From an uncultured Hungatella sp. (GTDB taxonomy: Bacteria; Bacillota; Clostridia; Lachnospirales; Lachnospiraceae), in contig CAMUJH010000037.1 of NCBI GenBank assembly GCA_947089145.1, forward strand, positions 1 through 39,568: a stretch of DNA of 39,568 nucleotides. The letters are read 5' to 3'. Position 1 is the first letter of the stretch; every line of letters begins with the position of its first letter. Both the position numbers and the translations under genes were made by a program. The notes below the pieces were generated by a model, which was not told the DNA's origin, did not search any database, and saw only the letters and a list, made by a program, of their open reading frames with translations. This document shows, piece after piece, positions 17,475 to 25,539 of the stretch.

Positions 17475-17649
17475 ATAACAGGTTCCTTTCAGCTTTTAAT
17501 CAAAAATGCTTTAACAAAATAAAGCACACAAGTCCCCTTCTGAGGACATGCGTGCTTTCAAGCATACCGTTTGCAGATAATCTGCCGATTCTTCTTAAAT
17601 ACCTAACACTTTTGCATTAGCTGGGACGGCTTCGTGCCGTCTAAGTTAG
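17475..17649 (-). ncRNA. Structured 5' leader RNA of the ABC operon, possible riboswitch or attenuator
   Basis: The predicted leader is about 170 nt. In transcript order it can form: a perfect 6-bp hairpin GACGGC/GCCGTC (17641-17625), a 7-bp hairpin CTAATGC/GTGTTAG with an AAAA loop (17620-17603), a small GCAGA/TCTGC hairpin (about 17584-17572), and a long terminator stem (17558-17521) followed by a U-rich run. GGTATGC before the terminator can pair with GCAT inside its left arm, which offers a possible antiterminator. I do not recognise a known class: no T-box, SAM, TPP, cobalamin, c-di-GMP or NiCo consensus is visible. Confidence 0.5.
17511..17558 (-). terminator. Intrinsic terminator/attenuator inside the leader
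   Basis: On the minus strand AAAGCAC begins a 15-bp stem (one wobble and one mismatch) closing on GTGCTTT with a short loop, followed directly by TATTTTGTT. It lies between the promoter and the first gene, so it would stop transcription before the operon unless disrupted. Confidence 0.75.
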
Positions 17650-17678
17650 ACTATACAGGATTTCGTTCCAAAAGTCAA
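17650..17678 (-). promoter_or_regulatory. Sigma-70 promoter of the peptide/nickel-type ABC operon
   Basis: TTGACT (17673-17678) and TATAGT (17650-17655) on the minus strand, spaced 17 bases. Transcription would begin near 17643, just before the first hairpin of the leader. The promoter starts 15 bases after the stop of the upstream hypothetical gene. Confidence 0.75.
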
Positions 17679-17693
17679 TGCCTTTTGCTGCGG

Positions 17694-18179
17694 CTATGCA
17701 GTGACATCCACAAGTTCCCCTGTCTGCTGCACCGCCTCAGCGGCTTCTCCTGACTTGTCATATGTCATATCCTGCACATCGGATGCCTGCTCCATAGAAG
17801 GCTGGCCTTCCGCCTGAATTTGAGATTTTCCCTCCTGGCTGATTTCTGCAGTATCAACATTCGGGCCATCTCCTGCACCTGACTGCTGCTCGATCTGTTC
17901 TTCCTGCTCTCTGCGCTCGTCTCTTCTGGCCTCAATCAGCTTTTCCTGCCGCAGCTTCTCCTGCTCCTTTGCCTCCTTTCCATCCAGCTTCATGCCCTGC
18001 TCTGCTTTGTCGCCGTACTCCTCAGCCTGCTGCCTGACTCCGGCTGCGTAGCCCAGCGCACGCTTCATCTTGTCAGTGTCCCCTTTGCGTTCCGCCTCCT
18101 TTGCCACATTCATGGGGGTGGATATCATGCTGATGCTGGTGCTGGCTCCAGCCAGCCCTTCCATTGTCTTTACATTCAT
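17694..18179 (-). CDS. Hypothetical Gln/Glu-rich coiled-coil-prone protein
   Basis: 161-residue protein with no function I recognise. I chose the ATG at 18179 (MNVKTMEGLAGAS) because GGAGG lies seven bases upstream; a longer frame to 18269 has no such site. The first 45 residues are mildly hydrophobic and Met/Ser-rich. Residues 50-115 are highly charged (KEAKEQEKLRQEKLIEARRDERREQ), probably a long helix or coiled coil. The rest is acidic, Gln-rich and likely disordered. There is no signal peptide, membrane segment or cysteine. It is a single gene, with the AgrC-type kinase upstream on the same strand and the ABC operon promoter just after it. Confidence 0.7.
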   Translation of the reverse strand: MNVKTMEGLAGASTSISMISTPMNVAKEAERKGDTDKMKRALGYAAGVRQQAEEYGDKAEQGMKLDGKEAKEQEKLRQEKLIEARRDERREQEEQIEQQSGAGDGPNVDTAEISQEGKSQIQAEGQPSMEQASDVQDMTYDKSGEAAEAVQQTGELVDVTA

Positions 18180-18554
18180 TGGCTGACCTCCTTTTTTGTC
18201 TATGCACTCTCGGAATCTCTCCTGCACCTGCCCTTGCGGCTGATTTTTCGTTATATGCTCATCTGACAAAATCAGGCACAGAGAGACTCTGACAGTACAT
18301 GTCTTTTAAATATTGCCCCTGCATCAGTTTTGCAGGCGGCTTCCCATCAGATGCGCTGAAGCGAAATTCATACATATTTTGATTTTATGCGCATCTGAAT
18401 ATCAGTATTATCGCCGCAGAAAAAGGGAGCTTTAGCGCAATGACTTATACGGATTCTTTGACGTCATATACGGCGGATAGACACAGAATACCGAAAGCTG
18501 CAGCTGCACTTCGGGGGATGTATGCAGGACGCAAAAAAGCATTCCGCCGCAGTC
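18180..18554. other. Intergenic region between the sensor kinase and the hypothetical gene
   Basis: I see no convincing gene here; short plus-strand frames are shadows. The notable structure is a perfect 10-bp inverted repeat, TCAGATGCGC at 18347-18356 and GCGCATCTGA at 18389-18398, with a 32-base AT-rich spacer. It has no U-tract and could be an operator or a weak processing stem. I found no strong promoter for the 18179 gene. Confidence 0.5.
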
Positions 18555-18563
18555 CTACTGCGG
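18547..18563 (-). terminator. Possible terminator overlapping the sensor kinase stop codon
   Basis: CCGCAGT/ACTGCGG form a 7-bp stem with a three-base loop that contains the stop region at 18555. On the minus strand a run of six T follows about eight bases later. The distance to the T run is longer than usual, so this is tentative. Confidence 0.4.
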
Positions 18564-19931
18564 GGATTCGCTGCTTTCACAGTGCATGGGCAGCAGAACC
18601 GATGCGGAAAAGATTTTGTTTTCTGCTTCTACGTGCACCGTCCCATTGTAATTTGCCGCTGCCGCCTTCACGCTGGCAAGTCCCAGGCCGTGCTTTTTTG
18701 GGCCCTTTTTCCTGCTTTTGAAAATTTCGCTGTCAGACGGCAGCTCTGTGCTGTTTCGCACCTCCAAAAGAAGGCACTTCTTTATTTGCCCCATATACAC
18801 CTGAATAAAGGTATCTGCCTTTTGAAGCCTTTGACAGGCCTCTATGGCATTGTCCAGGATGTTTCCTGCAATAATGCACAGATCCGTTTCTTTTATAGGC
18901 AAGTCGGCTGGCAGTTTTGCGTCACATTGCCATGTTATCCCCTTCTTTTCTGCCTGAAGCCTTTTATGGTAAAGAAGGGCGTCCATGACAAGGCAGCCTG
19001 TAACCTGCTCTCCCGTCTCCAGGCTGCCTGCCTCTGCCATATCTTTCAGGTAACGGCCTGCATGATCCCACTGTCTGTTTTTTACCAGATTTTCCAGGGC
19101 GATCATGTGATTCTTCATGTCATGCCTAAGCCGCTCCATCTGGCAATACTGCTCCTCCAGCATCCGGTAATACATAACCTGGGACTGATACTGTTCTCTG
19201 GCTTTTTCCTCCCGGTGAATCCGCTCCGTCCCAAACACAAAAAAGCCTGCCGCAGCCATGGCCACGGCAGTAAACATGCACATGGCTCCGTGACTGAAAA
19301 GCTGGTTCTCATACAGCCCGTATTTTTCCCGGCTCTGAACCATAATTCCGTTGCTGGCCGCCCAATTGGCTAAATCCGTTATGAGAGTTATACATGCCAG
19401 GGGAATGGCCAGGCTCAGGCACCAGCTTCTTTGGTTATGGGCAAAGACAGGCTCAAGAGGCTTTGCCAAGAAGCTTACAGCCGCAGTCCCCACGGCATAA
19501 GTCATAAGCAGAACAACCCGCCCTGCCCATGATCCCATAAAGGTCATGGAGCCGCTGCCTGATAGGGCATGAATGAAAATCAGCCCTCCGCAGGAAAGAA
19601 GCGATTCGGTAAAATTCCATATCAGTCCGGTCATTGTCTCCCAAATAACTCCTGCCAGCATCTTTTTCTCCTTCTCTTCTTCAAAGACTGCCAAAACCAG
19701 CACGATCAGCAGCATATGGCTGACGAGGGCGCCGAAAATATAGGGAACTCTGCCATCCGCCAGAACCGCTGCAGTAATCATGCTGCCGAAAAAAATCAGG
19801 ACGCCCAGCAGCCTTGCCGCCCACGGCTTTCCCCCTAACTGCCTTCTGAAAAAGCAGGCGGCGCACCAGGCATATGCCCCATAGCAGACGATGGCCAGGA
19901 ACCTATCCGGATCGTGTGCTGAAACTCTCAT
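18555..19931 (-). CDS. AgrC-like GHKL sensor histidine kinase
   Basis: 458-residue membrane sensor. The first 230 residues hold about six or seven hydrophobic segments. A helical linker (HREEKAREQYQSQVMYYRMLEEQYCQ) then leads to the H-box RHDMKNH, the N-box NILDNAIEACQ and the G-box KKHGLGLASVKAA. This is the HATPase_c_5/GHKL arrangement of quorum- or peptide-sensing kinases. Its ATG overlaps the stop of the response regulator by four bases (ATGA), so the two are translationally coupled. The signal is unknown; no agrD- or agrB-like gene is visible here. Confidence 0.9.
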   Translation of the reverse strand: MRVSAHDPDRFLAIVCYGAYAWCAACFFRRQLGGKPWAARLLGVLIFFGSMITAAVLADGRVPYIFGALVSHMLLIVLVLAVFEEEKEKKMLAGVIWETMTGLIWNFTESLLSCGGLIFIHALSGSGSMTFMGSWAGRVVLLMTYAVGTAAVSFLAKPLEPVFAHNQRSWCLSLAIPLACITLITDLANWAASNGIMVQSREKYGLYENQLFSHGAMCMFTAVAMAAAGFFVFGTERIHREEKAREQYQSQVMYYRMLEEQYCQMERLRHDMKNHMIALENLVKNRQWDHAGRYLKDMAEAGSLETGEQVTGCLVMDALLYHKRLQAEKKGITWQCDAKLPADLPIKETDLCIIAGNILDNAIEACQRLQKADTFIQVYMGQIKKCLLLEVRNSTELPSDSEIFKSRKKGPKKHGLGLASVKAAAANYNGTVHVEAENKIFSASVLLPMHCESSESPQ

Positions 19932-20644
19932 AAGATCCCTCCGTTCTTTCTCATATAGGAAAGGATTGCCTGACAGAATTCCTCGTATCTGCGCTTGGCC
20001 ATAAGAATCCTCTCTCCATTGTCAAGGATTGCTTCCTGCCTGTTATAGCCATCTACATGTTTTAAATTTACCATGTAGCTTTTGTGGCATCGGAAAAACC
20101 CCTTTCCCAAAAGCTGTTTTTCTAAAGTTCCAATCTGTTCATAATAGGTAATGATCTCTTTCTCTTCGTGGACGTCCACCTGCCTGCCCTTCATCTCAAA
20201 ATACAGAATGCGGTCTAAAAACAGCTTTCTCCTCTGCCCCTTTAAGCTGGCTACAATGTATTCCTGGGAGGCGCCCCTCTCCCTGTCCGCCGCCCGTTTT
20301 AAGACGCCTTTCAGCTTCTCCTGGCTTACAGGCTTCACCAGATAGTGAAAGGCTTCCACATCATAGGCGTCAAACACATATCTGCGGCTGGAAGACAAAA
20401 AGACAATCATTTTTTTATATGCAAGTTCCCGGCATCTTCTGGCAGTCTCCATGCCGTCCATGTCATCCATAAGGATGTCCAGGAAAATAAGATCAAACTG
20501 GTTCAGGCATAAAAGCAGTTCTTTTCCCCTGGAGAACTGCTTTATGGCGTACGGGATGTTCAGATCCTCCATGCATGTCTTTATTTTTGCACATATATCC
20601 AGGCATTCTAAAAGCTCATCATCACAGACTGCTATTGACAGCAT
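19928..20644 (-). CDS. LytTR-family response regulator (AgrA-like)
   Basis: 238-residue response regulator. I chose the ATG at 20644, with GAAGG eight bases upstream; a GTG three codons earlier is less likely. Residues 1-120 are the receiver domain: acidic pair CDDE near the N-terminus, phospho-acceptor Asp in LIFLDILMDDMDG, and a conserved Lys in YLVKPVSQEKL. The C-terminal half is a LytTR DNA-binding domain (ILYFEMKGRQVDVH, GFFRCHKSYMVNLKHV). It is the first gene of the pair with the kinase and would regulate target promoters after phosphorylation. The targets are unknown. Confidence 0.92.
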   Translation of the reverse strand: MLSIAVCDDELLECLDICAKIKTCMEDLNIPYAIKQFSRGKELLLCLNQFDLIFLDILMDDMDGMETARRCRELAYKKMIVFLSSSRRYVFDAYDVEAFHYLVKPVSQEKLKGVLKRAADRERGASQEYIVASLKGQRRKLFLDRILYFEMKGRQVDVHEEKEIITYYEQIGTLEKQLLGKGFFRCHKSYMVNLKHVDGYNRQEAILDNGERILMAKRRYEEFCQAILSYMRKNGGIL

Positions 20645-20791
20645 AAGTCTCACCTTCTTTCTTTTTCAGTATCCCACATGCCTGATTTTTATATCGGCAA
20701 AAGGCCGGACAGGTTCAGTTTCTGCTGTAAACGGATGAAAATATGTCATAAACGTTGCCGCTTCCACACTAATTTATGTCCTCTCTATCAG

Positions 20792-20820
20792 TTGCAAATC
20801 AAAGGCTCCTATGGTATGAT
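20792..20820 (+). promoter_or_regulatory. Sigma-70 promoter of the HD-GYP gene
   Basis: TTGCAA (20792-20797) and TATGAT (20815-20820) with a 17-base spacer. TGG before the -10 gives an extended -10. It lies about 40 bases upstream of the chosen start codon. Confidence 0.65.
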
Positions 20821-20859
20821 AATGCGGAGGAAAGTCAGGCTGACAACGAGGATAATAAT

Positions 20860-22101
20860 ATGGAAATAATACATAGTGATAAAGTAATTACCGTAATGCG
20901 CCGCGGACTGAATCTTATCGACAAACGGCTGACTGATCACGGAGTCAAAGTGATGCTTGTGGTACAGGATATGCTGGAGGCTGACGGCTGTCATGACGCA
21001 TCTGTCAGAAAAGACATGAGCCTGCTGGCTCTGCTGCATGACATAGGCGCTTACCGCACAGAGGAAATTGACAACCTGGTAAAATTTGAGCTGGGAAACG
21101 TGTGGGAGCACTCCATCTATGGATATCTGTTTTTAAGAGAGTTTACCCCCTTGGGAGAATGGGCCAAGACGATTCTCTACCACCATGCGGATTACAGCGC
21201 CATGGAACATGAGCCCAGGCTGCTTCGGCATTATTCCCAGATGCTCCATACTGCAGACCGGGCAGTGGTATGGCACGACGAGGTGAAACGGTCAGAGGAT
21301 GAGCTGGAAAGGCATTTTTCCAACGGAAGAGGCCGCATTTTTTCACCGGAATCCATTGATCTGTGGCAGAAATGCCGAAAATCAGGAACCTTTTCCCGTC
21401 TGGACGATCCCGGCTGCCTTGATGCCGCCCTGTCCTGCGGCCTTCTGGATGACAGCGAAGCCAAGGCATATCTGACCATGGTTATTCACACCATTGAATT
21501 CCGCAGCCGCGTCACGGTTACCCATACCATGGGGGTTATGGAGATCGGGGTGCGGCTGGCCCGGCATATGGGGCTTTCAAAAGAAACCTGCCAGCAGATC
21601 TATTATGGGGCCATGCTCCATGATCTGGGAAAGATCGGGACCCCTGTTTCCATCCTGGAAAGGCCGGGGCGCCTGACACCGGAAGAAATGGCCATTATGC
21701 GTCAGCATGTGGTTTTAAGCGGCCAGATTATAGATGGCTGCGTGGATCAGGCCGTAGCCAGAATCGCCCTGCGGCACCATGAGAAGCTCAATGGCTCCGG
21801 TTACCCCTTAGGGCTTTCCCATAAAGACCTGACCCTTCCGGAGCGGCTGCTGACAGTGGCAGACATTATCAGTGCGCTGTGCATGAGCCGCAGCTATAAG
21901 GAGGCCTACTCAAAAGAGCGGTGCCTGGCCATACTTTGGGATATGTGCCGCCGGGGAGAACTGGACGAAGCCATTGTATCAGCGGCGGAAACTTTTTTTG
22001 ACGAGATCATGACACAGGCCGATGAGGCGTGCGAACCTACAAGGCAGGCCTATGAGCGGATCAGCGCCGAATATCAGGCAATTTTAAAAGAGCATATATA
22101 A
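20860..22101 (+). CDS. Tandem HD / HD-GYP domain protein, probable c-di-GMP phosphodiesterase
   Basis: 413-residue cytosolic protein. The ATG at 20860 has AGGA seven bases upstream; a longer frame from 20776 would overlap the promoter. The N-terminal half looks like a first HD domain (LLHDIGAYR, His60-Asp61; later ILYHHADYS, His108-His109). The C-terminal half is an HD-GYP domain: HTMGVMEIGVRLA, MLHDLGKIG (His254-Asp255), and HHEKLNGSGYPLGL (residues 306-319), which carries the GYP motif. The family hydrolyses cyclic di-GMP with a metal centre. The bacteriohemerythrin follows after 89 bases and may be co-transcribed. Activity is predicted from motifs only. Confidence 0.9.
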   Translation: MEIIHSDKVITVMRRGLNLIDKRLTDHGVKVMLVVQDMLEADGCHDASVRKDMSLLALLHDIGAYRTEEIDNLVKFELGNVWEHSIYGYLFLREFTPLGEWAKTILYHHADYSAMEHEPRLLRHYSQMLHTADRAVVWHDEVKRSEDELERHFSNGRGRIFSPESIDLWQKCRKSGTFSRLDDPGCLDAALSCGLLDDSEAKAYLTMVIHTIEFRSRVTVTHTMGVMEIGVRLARHMGLSKETCQQIYYGAMLHDLGKIGTPVSILERPGRLTPEEMAIMRQHVVLSGQIIDGCVDQAVARIALRHHEKLNGSGYPLGLSHKDLTLPERLLTVADIISALCMSRSYKEAYSKERCLAILWDMCRRGELDEAIVSAAETFFDEIMTQADEACEPTRQAYERISAEYQAILKEHI

Positions 22102-22190
22102 GACGGCATATGCAAAACTTATCTTCATGCTGACTTCACTGTGCACACCGCCTTACTATATAGTTATAAGAAAGAAAGGAAGGATAACTT

Positions 22191-22589
22191 ATGAGGTATG
22201 AATTGACAAAGGAGCTGGAAACAGGAAACGCAATCATTGACAGGGAGCACAAGGAACTGTTCAGGGCAGTAAACGCTTTGATGGATGCATGCTCCAAAGG
22301 GCAGGGGCGGGCCGCCATTGAGCCTACCATAAAGTTTCTCCTGGATTATGTGAACAAACATTTCTCCCATGAGGAGGAGCTTCAGCAGAAAAACAAGTAT
22401 CCCAATATAATTGCGCATAAGCAGTTTCATGTGACATATACCCGGAAACTGAGGGATATCGTCAATGCGATTCCTGCGGCAGGCCCTACGGTTTCGGATT
22501 TAAGCACCCTTAACCAGCATATTGCCGTGCTGGTAACCCATATCCGCACAGAGGATAAAAAAGTCGGCGCCTTTTTAAACGGAAAATAA
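22191..22589 (+). CDS. Bacteriohemerythrin
   Basis: 132-residue four-helix protein that carries an oxygen-binding di-iron centre. All expected ligands are visible: His20 (DREHKELF), His57 and Glu61 (HFSHEEE), His76 and His80 (HKQFH), and His117 and Asp122 (HIRTED). The length is typical of single-domain bacteriohemerythrins. The ATG has AGGAAGGA upstream. In anaerobes these proteins bind or buffer oxygen, or sometimes NO. It lies between the HD-GYP gene and the alpha-galacturonidase, only 24 bases before the latter. Confidence 0.94.
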   Translation: MRYELTKELETGNAIIDREHKELFRAVNALMDACSKGQGRAAIEPTIKFLLDYVNKHFSHEEELQQKNKYPNIIAHKQFHVTYTRKLRDIVNAIPAAGPTVSDLSTLNQHIAVLVTHIRTEDKKVGAFLNGK

Positions 22590-22613
22590 CCCAATGCCTC
22601 AGGAGGACTTTCC

Positions 22614-24011
22614 ATGAACCATGCACACCGCACCATAACCGATCTGCAGATTGCCTACATAGGCGGCGGCTCCAGGGGATGGGCCTGGACATTTATGACA
22701 GATTTGTCCATGGATGATTCCTTAAGCGGAACCATACGCCTGTACGATATTGACCAAAAAGCCGCGAAAAATAATGAGATCATCGGAAACCATTTAACGG
22801 CGCAGCCGGATACTGCGGGCAAATGGAACTACATTGCCTGCTCTGATATGGAAGAAGCGTTAACCGGGGCGGACTTTGTCATCATCTCCATTTTGCCTGG
22901 TACTTTTGATGAGATGGAATCCGATGTCCATCTTCCGGAGCGCCTTGGCATCTACCAGTCCGTAGGCGATACTGCAGGGCCGGGAGGGATTATCCGCGCC
23001 CTAAGGACGATTCCCATGTTTGCTGAATTTGCAAAGGCCATTAAGGCCTGGGCGCCCCATGCCTGGGTCATAAACTACACCAATCCCATGACGCTTTGCG
23101 TAAAAACTTTATACCATGTATTTCCGCAGATTAAGGCGTTCGGGTGCTGCCATGAGGTATTCGGCACGGAAAAGGTTTTAAAGGGCATTGCGGAAGAAGC
23201 TTTAGGGGTTGACCGGATCGACCGCCGCGATATCCATGTTAACGTGCTGGGCATCAACCATTTTACCTGGTTTGATCAGGCCTCTTATCAGGACATTGAT
23301 CTGTTCCCTGTTTACAGAGACTACATCGACAAACATTTTGAGGAAGGATACAGGGAACCGGACAGAAACTGGGCAAACAGCACCTTTGCCTGTGCGCACC
23401 GGGTAAAATTTGATCTGTTCCGGCGCTTTGGCCTCATCGCCGCTGCCGGCGACCGCCATTTGGCAGAGTTTATGCCAGGGAATGAATATTTAAAAGACCC
23501 GGAAACAGTAGCCGGCTGGAAGTTCGGCCTGACCACGGTCCGCTGGAGAAAGGAAGATTTAAAACAGCGGCTTGCCAAAAGCGCCCGTCTGGCAGAGGGC
23601 CTGGAAGAGATGGAACGGAAGCCTTCCGGCGAGGAGGGAATCCTGCTGATAAAAGCCTTATGCGGTCTTGATCGGGTAATCAGCAACGTGAATATTCCCA
23701 ATGCCGGCTTACAGATCCCTAACCTCCCTGCTTTGGCCGTGGTGGAAACCAATGCGGTATTCAGCCGGGATTCCATCAAGCCGTTAATGGCAGGGCCGCT
23801 TCCTGAACCTGTGCGCCGCCTGATCCTGCCTCATACCGCCAACCATGAGGATGTCTTAAAGGCTGCGATGGACTGCCGCAGGGATCTGGTTTACAAGGCC
23901 TTCTTCAATGACCCCCTTGTAAAGGGCCGTGCGAAGGAGGAAGATATAAAGAAACTGGCCGACGACATGATAGCCAACACCCTGGCCTATCTGCCGGAGG
24001 GCTGGAAATAA
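22614..24011 (+). CDS. lplD: GH4 alpha-galacturonidase (LplD-like)
   Basis: 465-residue NAD- and metal-dependent glycosidase of family GH4. The N-terminal Rossmann motif is IAYIGGGSRGWA. SVGDTAGPGGIIRALRTIP, NYTNP (154-158), the metal site CHEV (Cys179-Val182) and NHF (Asn215, His216) follow. CHEV is the signature of alpha-galacturonidases such as Bacillus subtilis LplD; alpha-galactosidases and phospho-glucosidases of this family differ there. It acts in the cytosol on alpha-galacturonides from pectin, using an NAD-based redox mechanism. AGGAGG precedes the ATG. It is probably the last gene of the HD-GYP unit and is followed by a strong hairpin. The length is close to LplD. Confidence 0.9.
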   Translation: MNHAHRTITDLQIAYIGGGSRGWAWTFMTDLSMDDSLSGTIRLYDIDQKAAKNNEIIGNHLTAQPDTAGKWNYIACSDMEEALTGADFVIISILPGTFDEMESDVHLPERLGIYQSVGDTAGPGGIIRALRTIPMFAEFAKAIKAWAPHAWVINYTNPMTLCVKTLYHVFPQIKAFGCCHEVFGTEKVLKGIAEEALGVDRIDRRDIHVNVLGINHFTWFDQASYQDIDLFPVYRDYIDKHFEEGYREPDRNWANSTFACAHRVKFDLFRRFGLIAAAGDRHLAEFMPGNEYLKDPETVAGWKFGLTTVRWRKEDLKQRLAKSARLAEGLEEMERKPSGEEGILLIKALCGLDRVISNVNIPNAGLQIPNLPALAVVETNAVFSRDSIKPLMAGPLPEPVRRLILPHTANHEDVLKAAMDCRRDLVYKAFFNDPLVKGRAKEEDIKKLADDMIANTLAYLPEGWK

Positions 24012-24031
24012 CCGTATCTGTTTGGGAATAT

Positions 24032-24066
24032 ATGATGCTGGAGCGGCTTTCTGTCTCCAGCATCAT
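24032..24066 (+). terminator. Hairpin terminator after the alpha-galacturonidase gene
   Basis: Perfect 12-bp arms ATGATGCTGGAG (24032-24043) and CTCCAGCATCAT (24055-24066) with an 11-base loop, 20 bases after the stop. Only a weak T-rich stretch follows. Confidence 0.65.
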
Positions 24067-24123
24067 GTCTCTTCATGACTTCCGGTAATCAGGAAGAAGC
24101 TGCAGCAGCGCACTTTTCGGCTT

Positions 24124-24648
24124 CTAATGGTTTTTGTGCAGGCGGTATGAATTAATTCTAACAATTCTTTGATTATAGTCAGAAATCTTTTCCTGACGGC
24201 TTGCCGCTAATTGAAACCCGTTTTTTTGTATAACCCTGTTGCTGCCCTTATTTTCATCGGCGGCCTCAATAACAATCGTCTCATATCCATGCTCAAACAG
24301 CTCATCCGTCACGGCTTTCAGCGCCTCGGTCATATAGCCGTTTCCCCAATACCGTTTTCCCAGACAGTAACCGATAACCGGATTTCCATGGTGGAAGCCA
24401 ACGACATCAATCATGCCTATAAGCTGTCCGTCAGACTTTTTTTCAATGCCGTACCGAAAACAATCCGGCTTTTCATACTGAGCAAGCCAGTCATCAAGAA
24501 CAGCCTTTGTATCTTCCACGGAACCGTGGGGCTTCCATGTCAGAAACTCCGTGACTGCAGGATCATGGGCCCAGCAGGAAAATATTCTCTCTGCATCCTC
24601 TTTCCTTAATCTGCGGAGAAAAAGACGATCCGTAAACAATTCTTTCAT
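24124..24648 (-). CDS. GNAT-family N-acetyltransferase (RimJ/RimL-like)
   Basis: 174-residue cytosolic acetyltransferase. I chose the ATG at 24648 with GGAGG six bases upstream; a TTG two codons earlier is embedded in that site. The RimJ/RimL-type fold shows FTDRLFLRRLRKEDAERIF at the start and the acetyl-CoA site GKRYWGNGYMTEALKAVTD. EAADENKGSNRVIQKNGFQ follows near the end. The family acetylates protein N-termini, antibiotics or amines; the substrate here is unknown. It lies downstream of the hypothetical gene at 24713 on the same strand. Confidence 0.9.
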   Translation of the reverse strand: MKELFTDRLFLRRLRKEDAERIFSCWAHDPAVTEFLTWKPHGSVEDTKAVLDDWLAQYEKPDCFRYGIEKKSDGQLIGMIDVVGFHHGNPVIGYCLGKRYWGNGYMTEALKAVTDELFEHGYETIVIEAADENKGSNRVIQKNGFQLAASRQEKISDYNQRIVRINSYRLHKNH

Positions 24649-24712
24649 TCTCAACCTCCTCGCTGGCTAATTGCCGCGCCCCGGCGCTTTCCTCATTGTT
24701 ATTTCCGCAATG

Positions 24713-25369
24713 CTATATCCTCCGATCCACGGAGTTTGACGGATTCTCTACAGACTCTCTTGTAACGCCGTCTAATGCCCCTTCCGGAACAGGGCTTCCG
24801 ATATCCCAGTTTGGATCGGCCTTCCTCGCCGCAGCCAAAAACGCGTGCCGGTAGGATCGCTCATACTGCTGCATGGTGTAGCCTGCCGCCAGCCGGTCAT
24901 TCTTCTTCATCTTCCGGTACAGGTTCGTGTACACATCTGACCGCTTTGTGGTATCGCCGTTGAGAACGCCGTTTTCACGCAGGAATTCCCGCTTAGTCTG
25001 CTCAAACATCTCCTCCTTGCTGCTTTCCGGTATCGAGATGATGCGTTTCCGGCTGGCCTCATTTTCCTCTGTAACCAGAAGGCCTGCCAGGCCTGTTGTG
25101 GGATCAATGTAATCCCCGTCGCTGTCATATCCTTTCATCATATTCTTAATGCATTGGATATTGGTATACATGGCGCCATTGCCGTTTGACATCATATGGC
25201 TTACTGCGGCCTTGTACTGTTTGCTGTTGGTATTAATTCCCGCCGCCTTCAGCTGGGCCTGTACAGAGCCGCTGTTTAACTGGGATAACTGGAAACTGCC
25301 CGCCCTTCCCATATTCGGGATTCCAAAAGTTTTCTCCAGCAGAAAGGTGTAATCCATAATTCTCGTCAT
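24713..25369 (-). CDS. Hypothetical protein
   Basis: 218-residue protein I do not recognise. The ATG at 25369 is preceded by AAGGAGGGGG; a longer frame to 25393 has no comparable site. There is no signal peptide or membrane helix. The N-terminal part is Gly/Ser/Asn-rich (GRAGSFQLSQLNSGSVQ), followed by NMMKGYDSDGDYIDPTTGLAG, an Asp-rich patch resembling a calcium-binding loop, and a charged helical middle (SSKEEMFEQTKREFLRENG). The C-terminus contains YRHAFLAAARKADPNWDIG. It is probably co-transcribed with the acetyltransferase, 64 bases downstream. No function is proposed. Confidence 0.75.
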   Translation of the reverse strand: MTRIMDYTFLLEKTFGIPNMGRAGSFQLSQLNSGSVQAQLKAAGINTNSKQYKAAVSHMMSNGNGAMYTNIQCIKNMMKGYDSDGDYIDPTTGLAGLLVTEENEASRKRIISIPESSKEEMFEQTKREFLRENGVLNGDTTKRSDVYTNLYRKMKKNDRLAAGYTMQQYERSYRHAFLAAARKADPNWDIGSPVPEGALDGVTRESVENPSNSVDRRI

Positions 25370-25539
25370 TATGACCCCCTCCTTTATAAACATTTTTAAA
25401 AAGATATTTTACATAACTTCGACAGGATTTCAGCCGTAAATAACTTCTTATACATAAAATGCGCTGTTTTTGCCGTGAAAGTATTGAATCCCTGCATCCT
25501 TAGAGGGTTCATAGATCCCCTCTTTATCAGAACAGCACC

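Noticed and set aside
17475-17660. T-box or amino-acid attenuator reading of the ABC operon leader
   Set aside because: There is no TGGNACCGCG T-box sequence and no leader peptide with repeated codons; the structure remains unassigned.
18522-19373. A 283-residue plus-strand frame over the sensor kinase gene
   Set aside because: It is antisense to the H-, N- and G-box region of a clear histidine kinase; it has no recognisable domain and no good ribosome site.
18555-20644. Complete agr quorum-sensing locus
   Set aside because: Only the sensor and regulator are present; I found no AgrB-like protease or AgrD-like peptide gene nearby.
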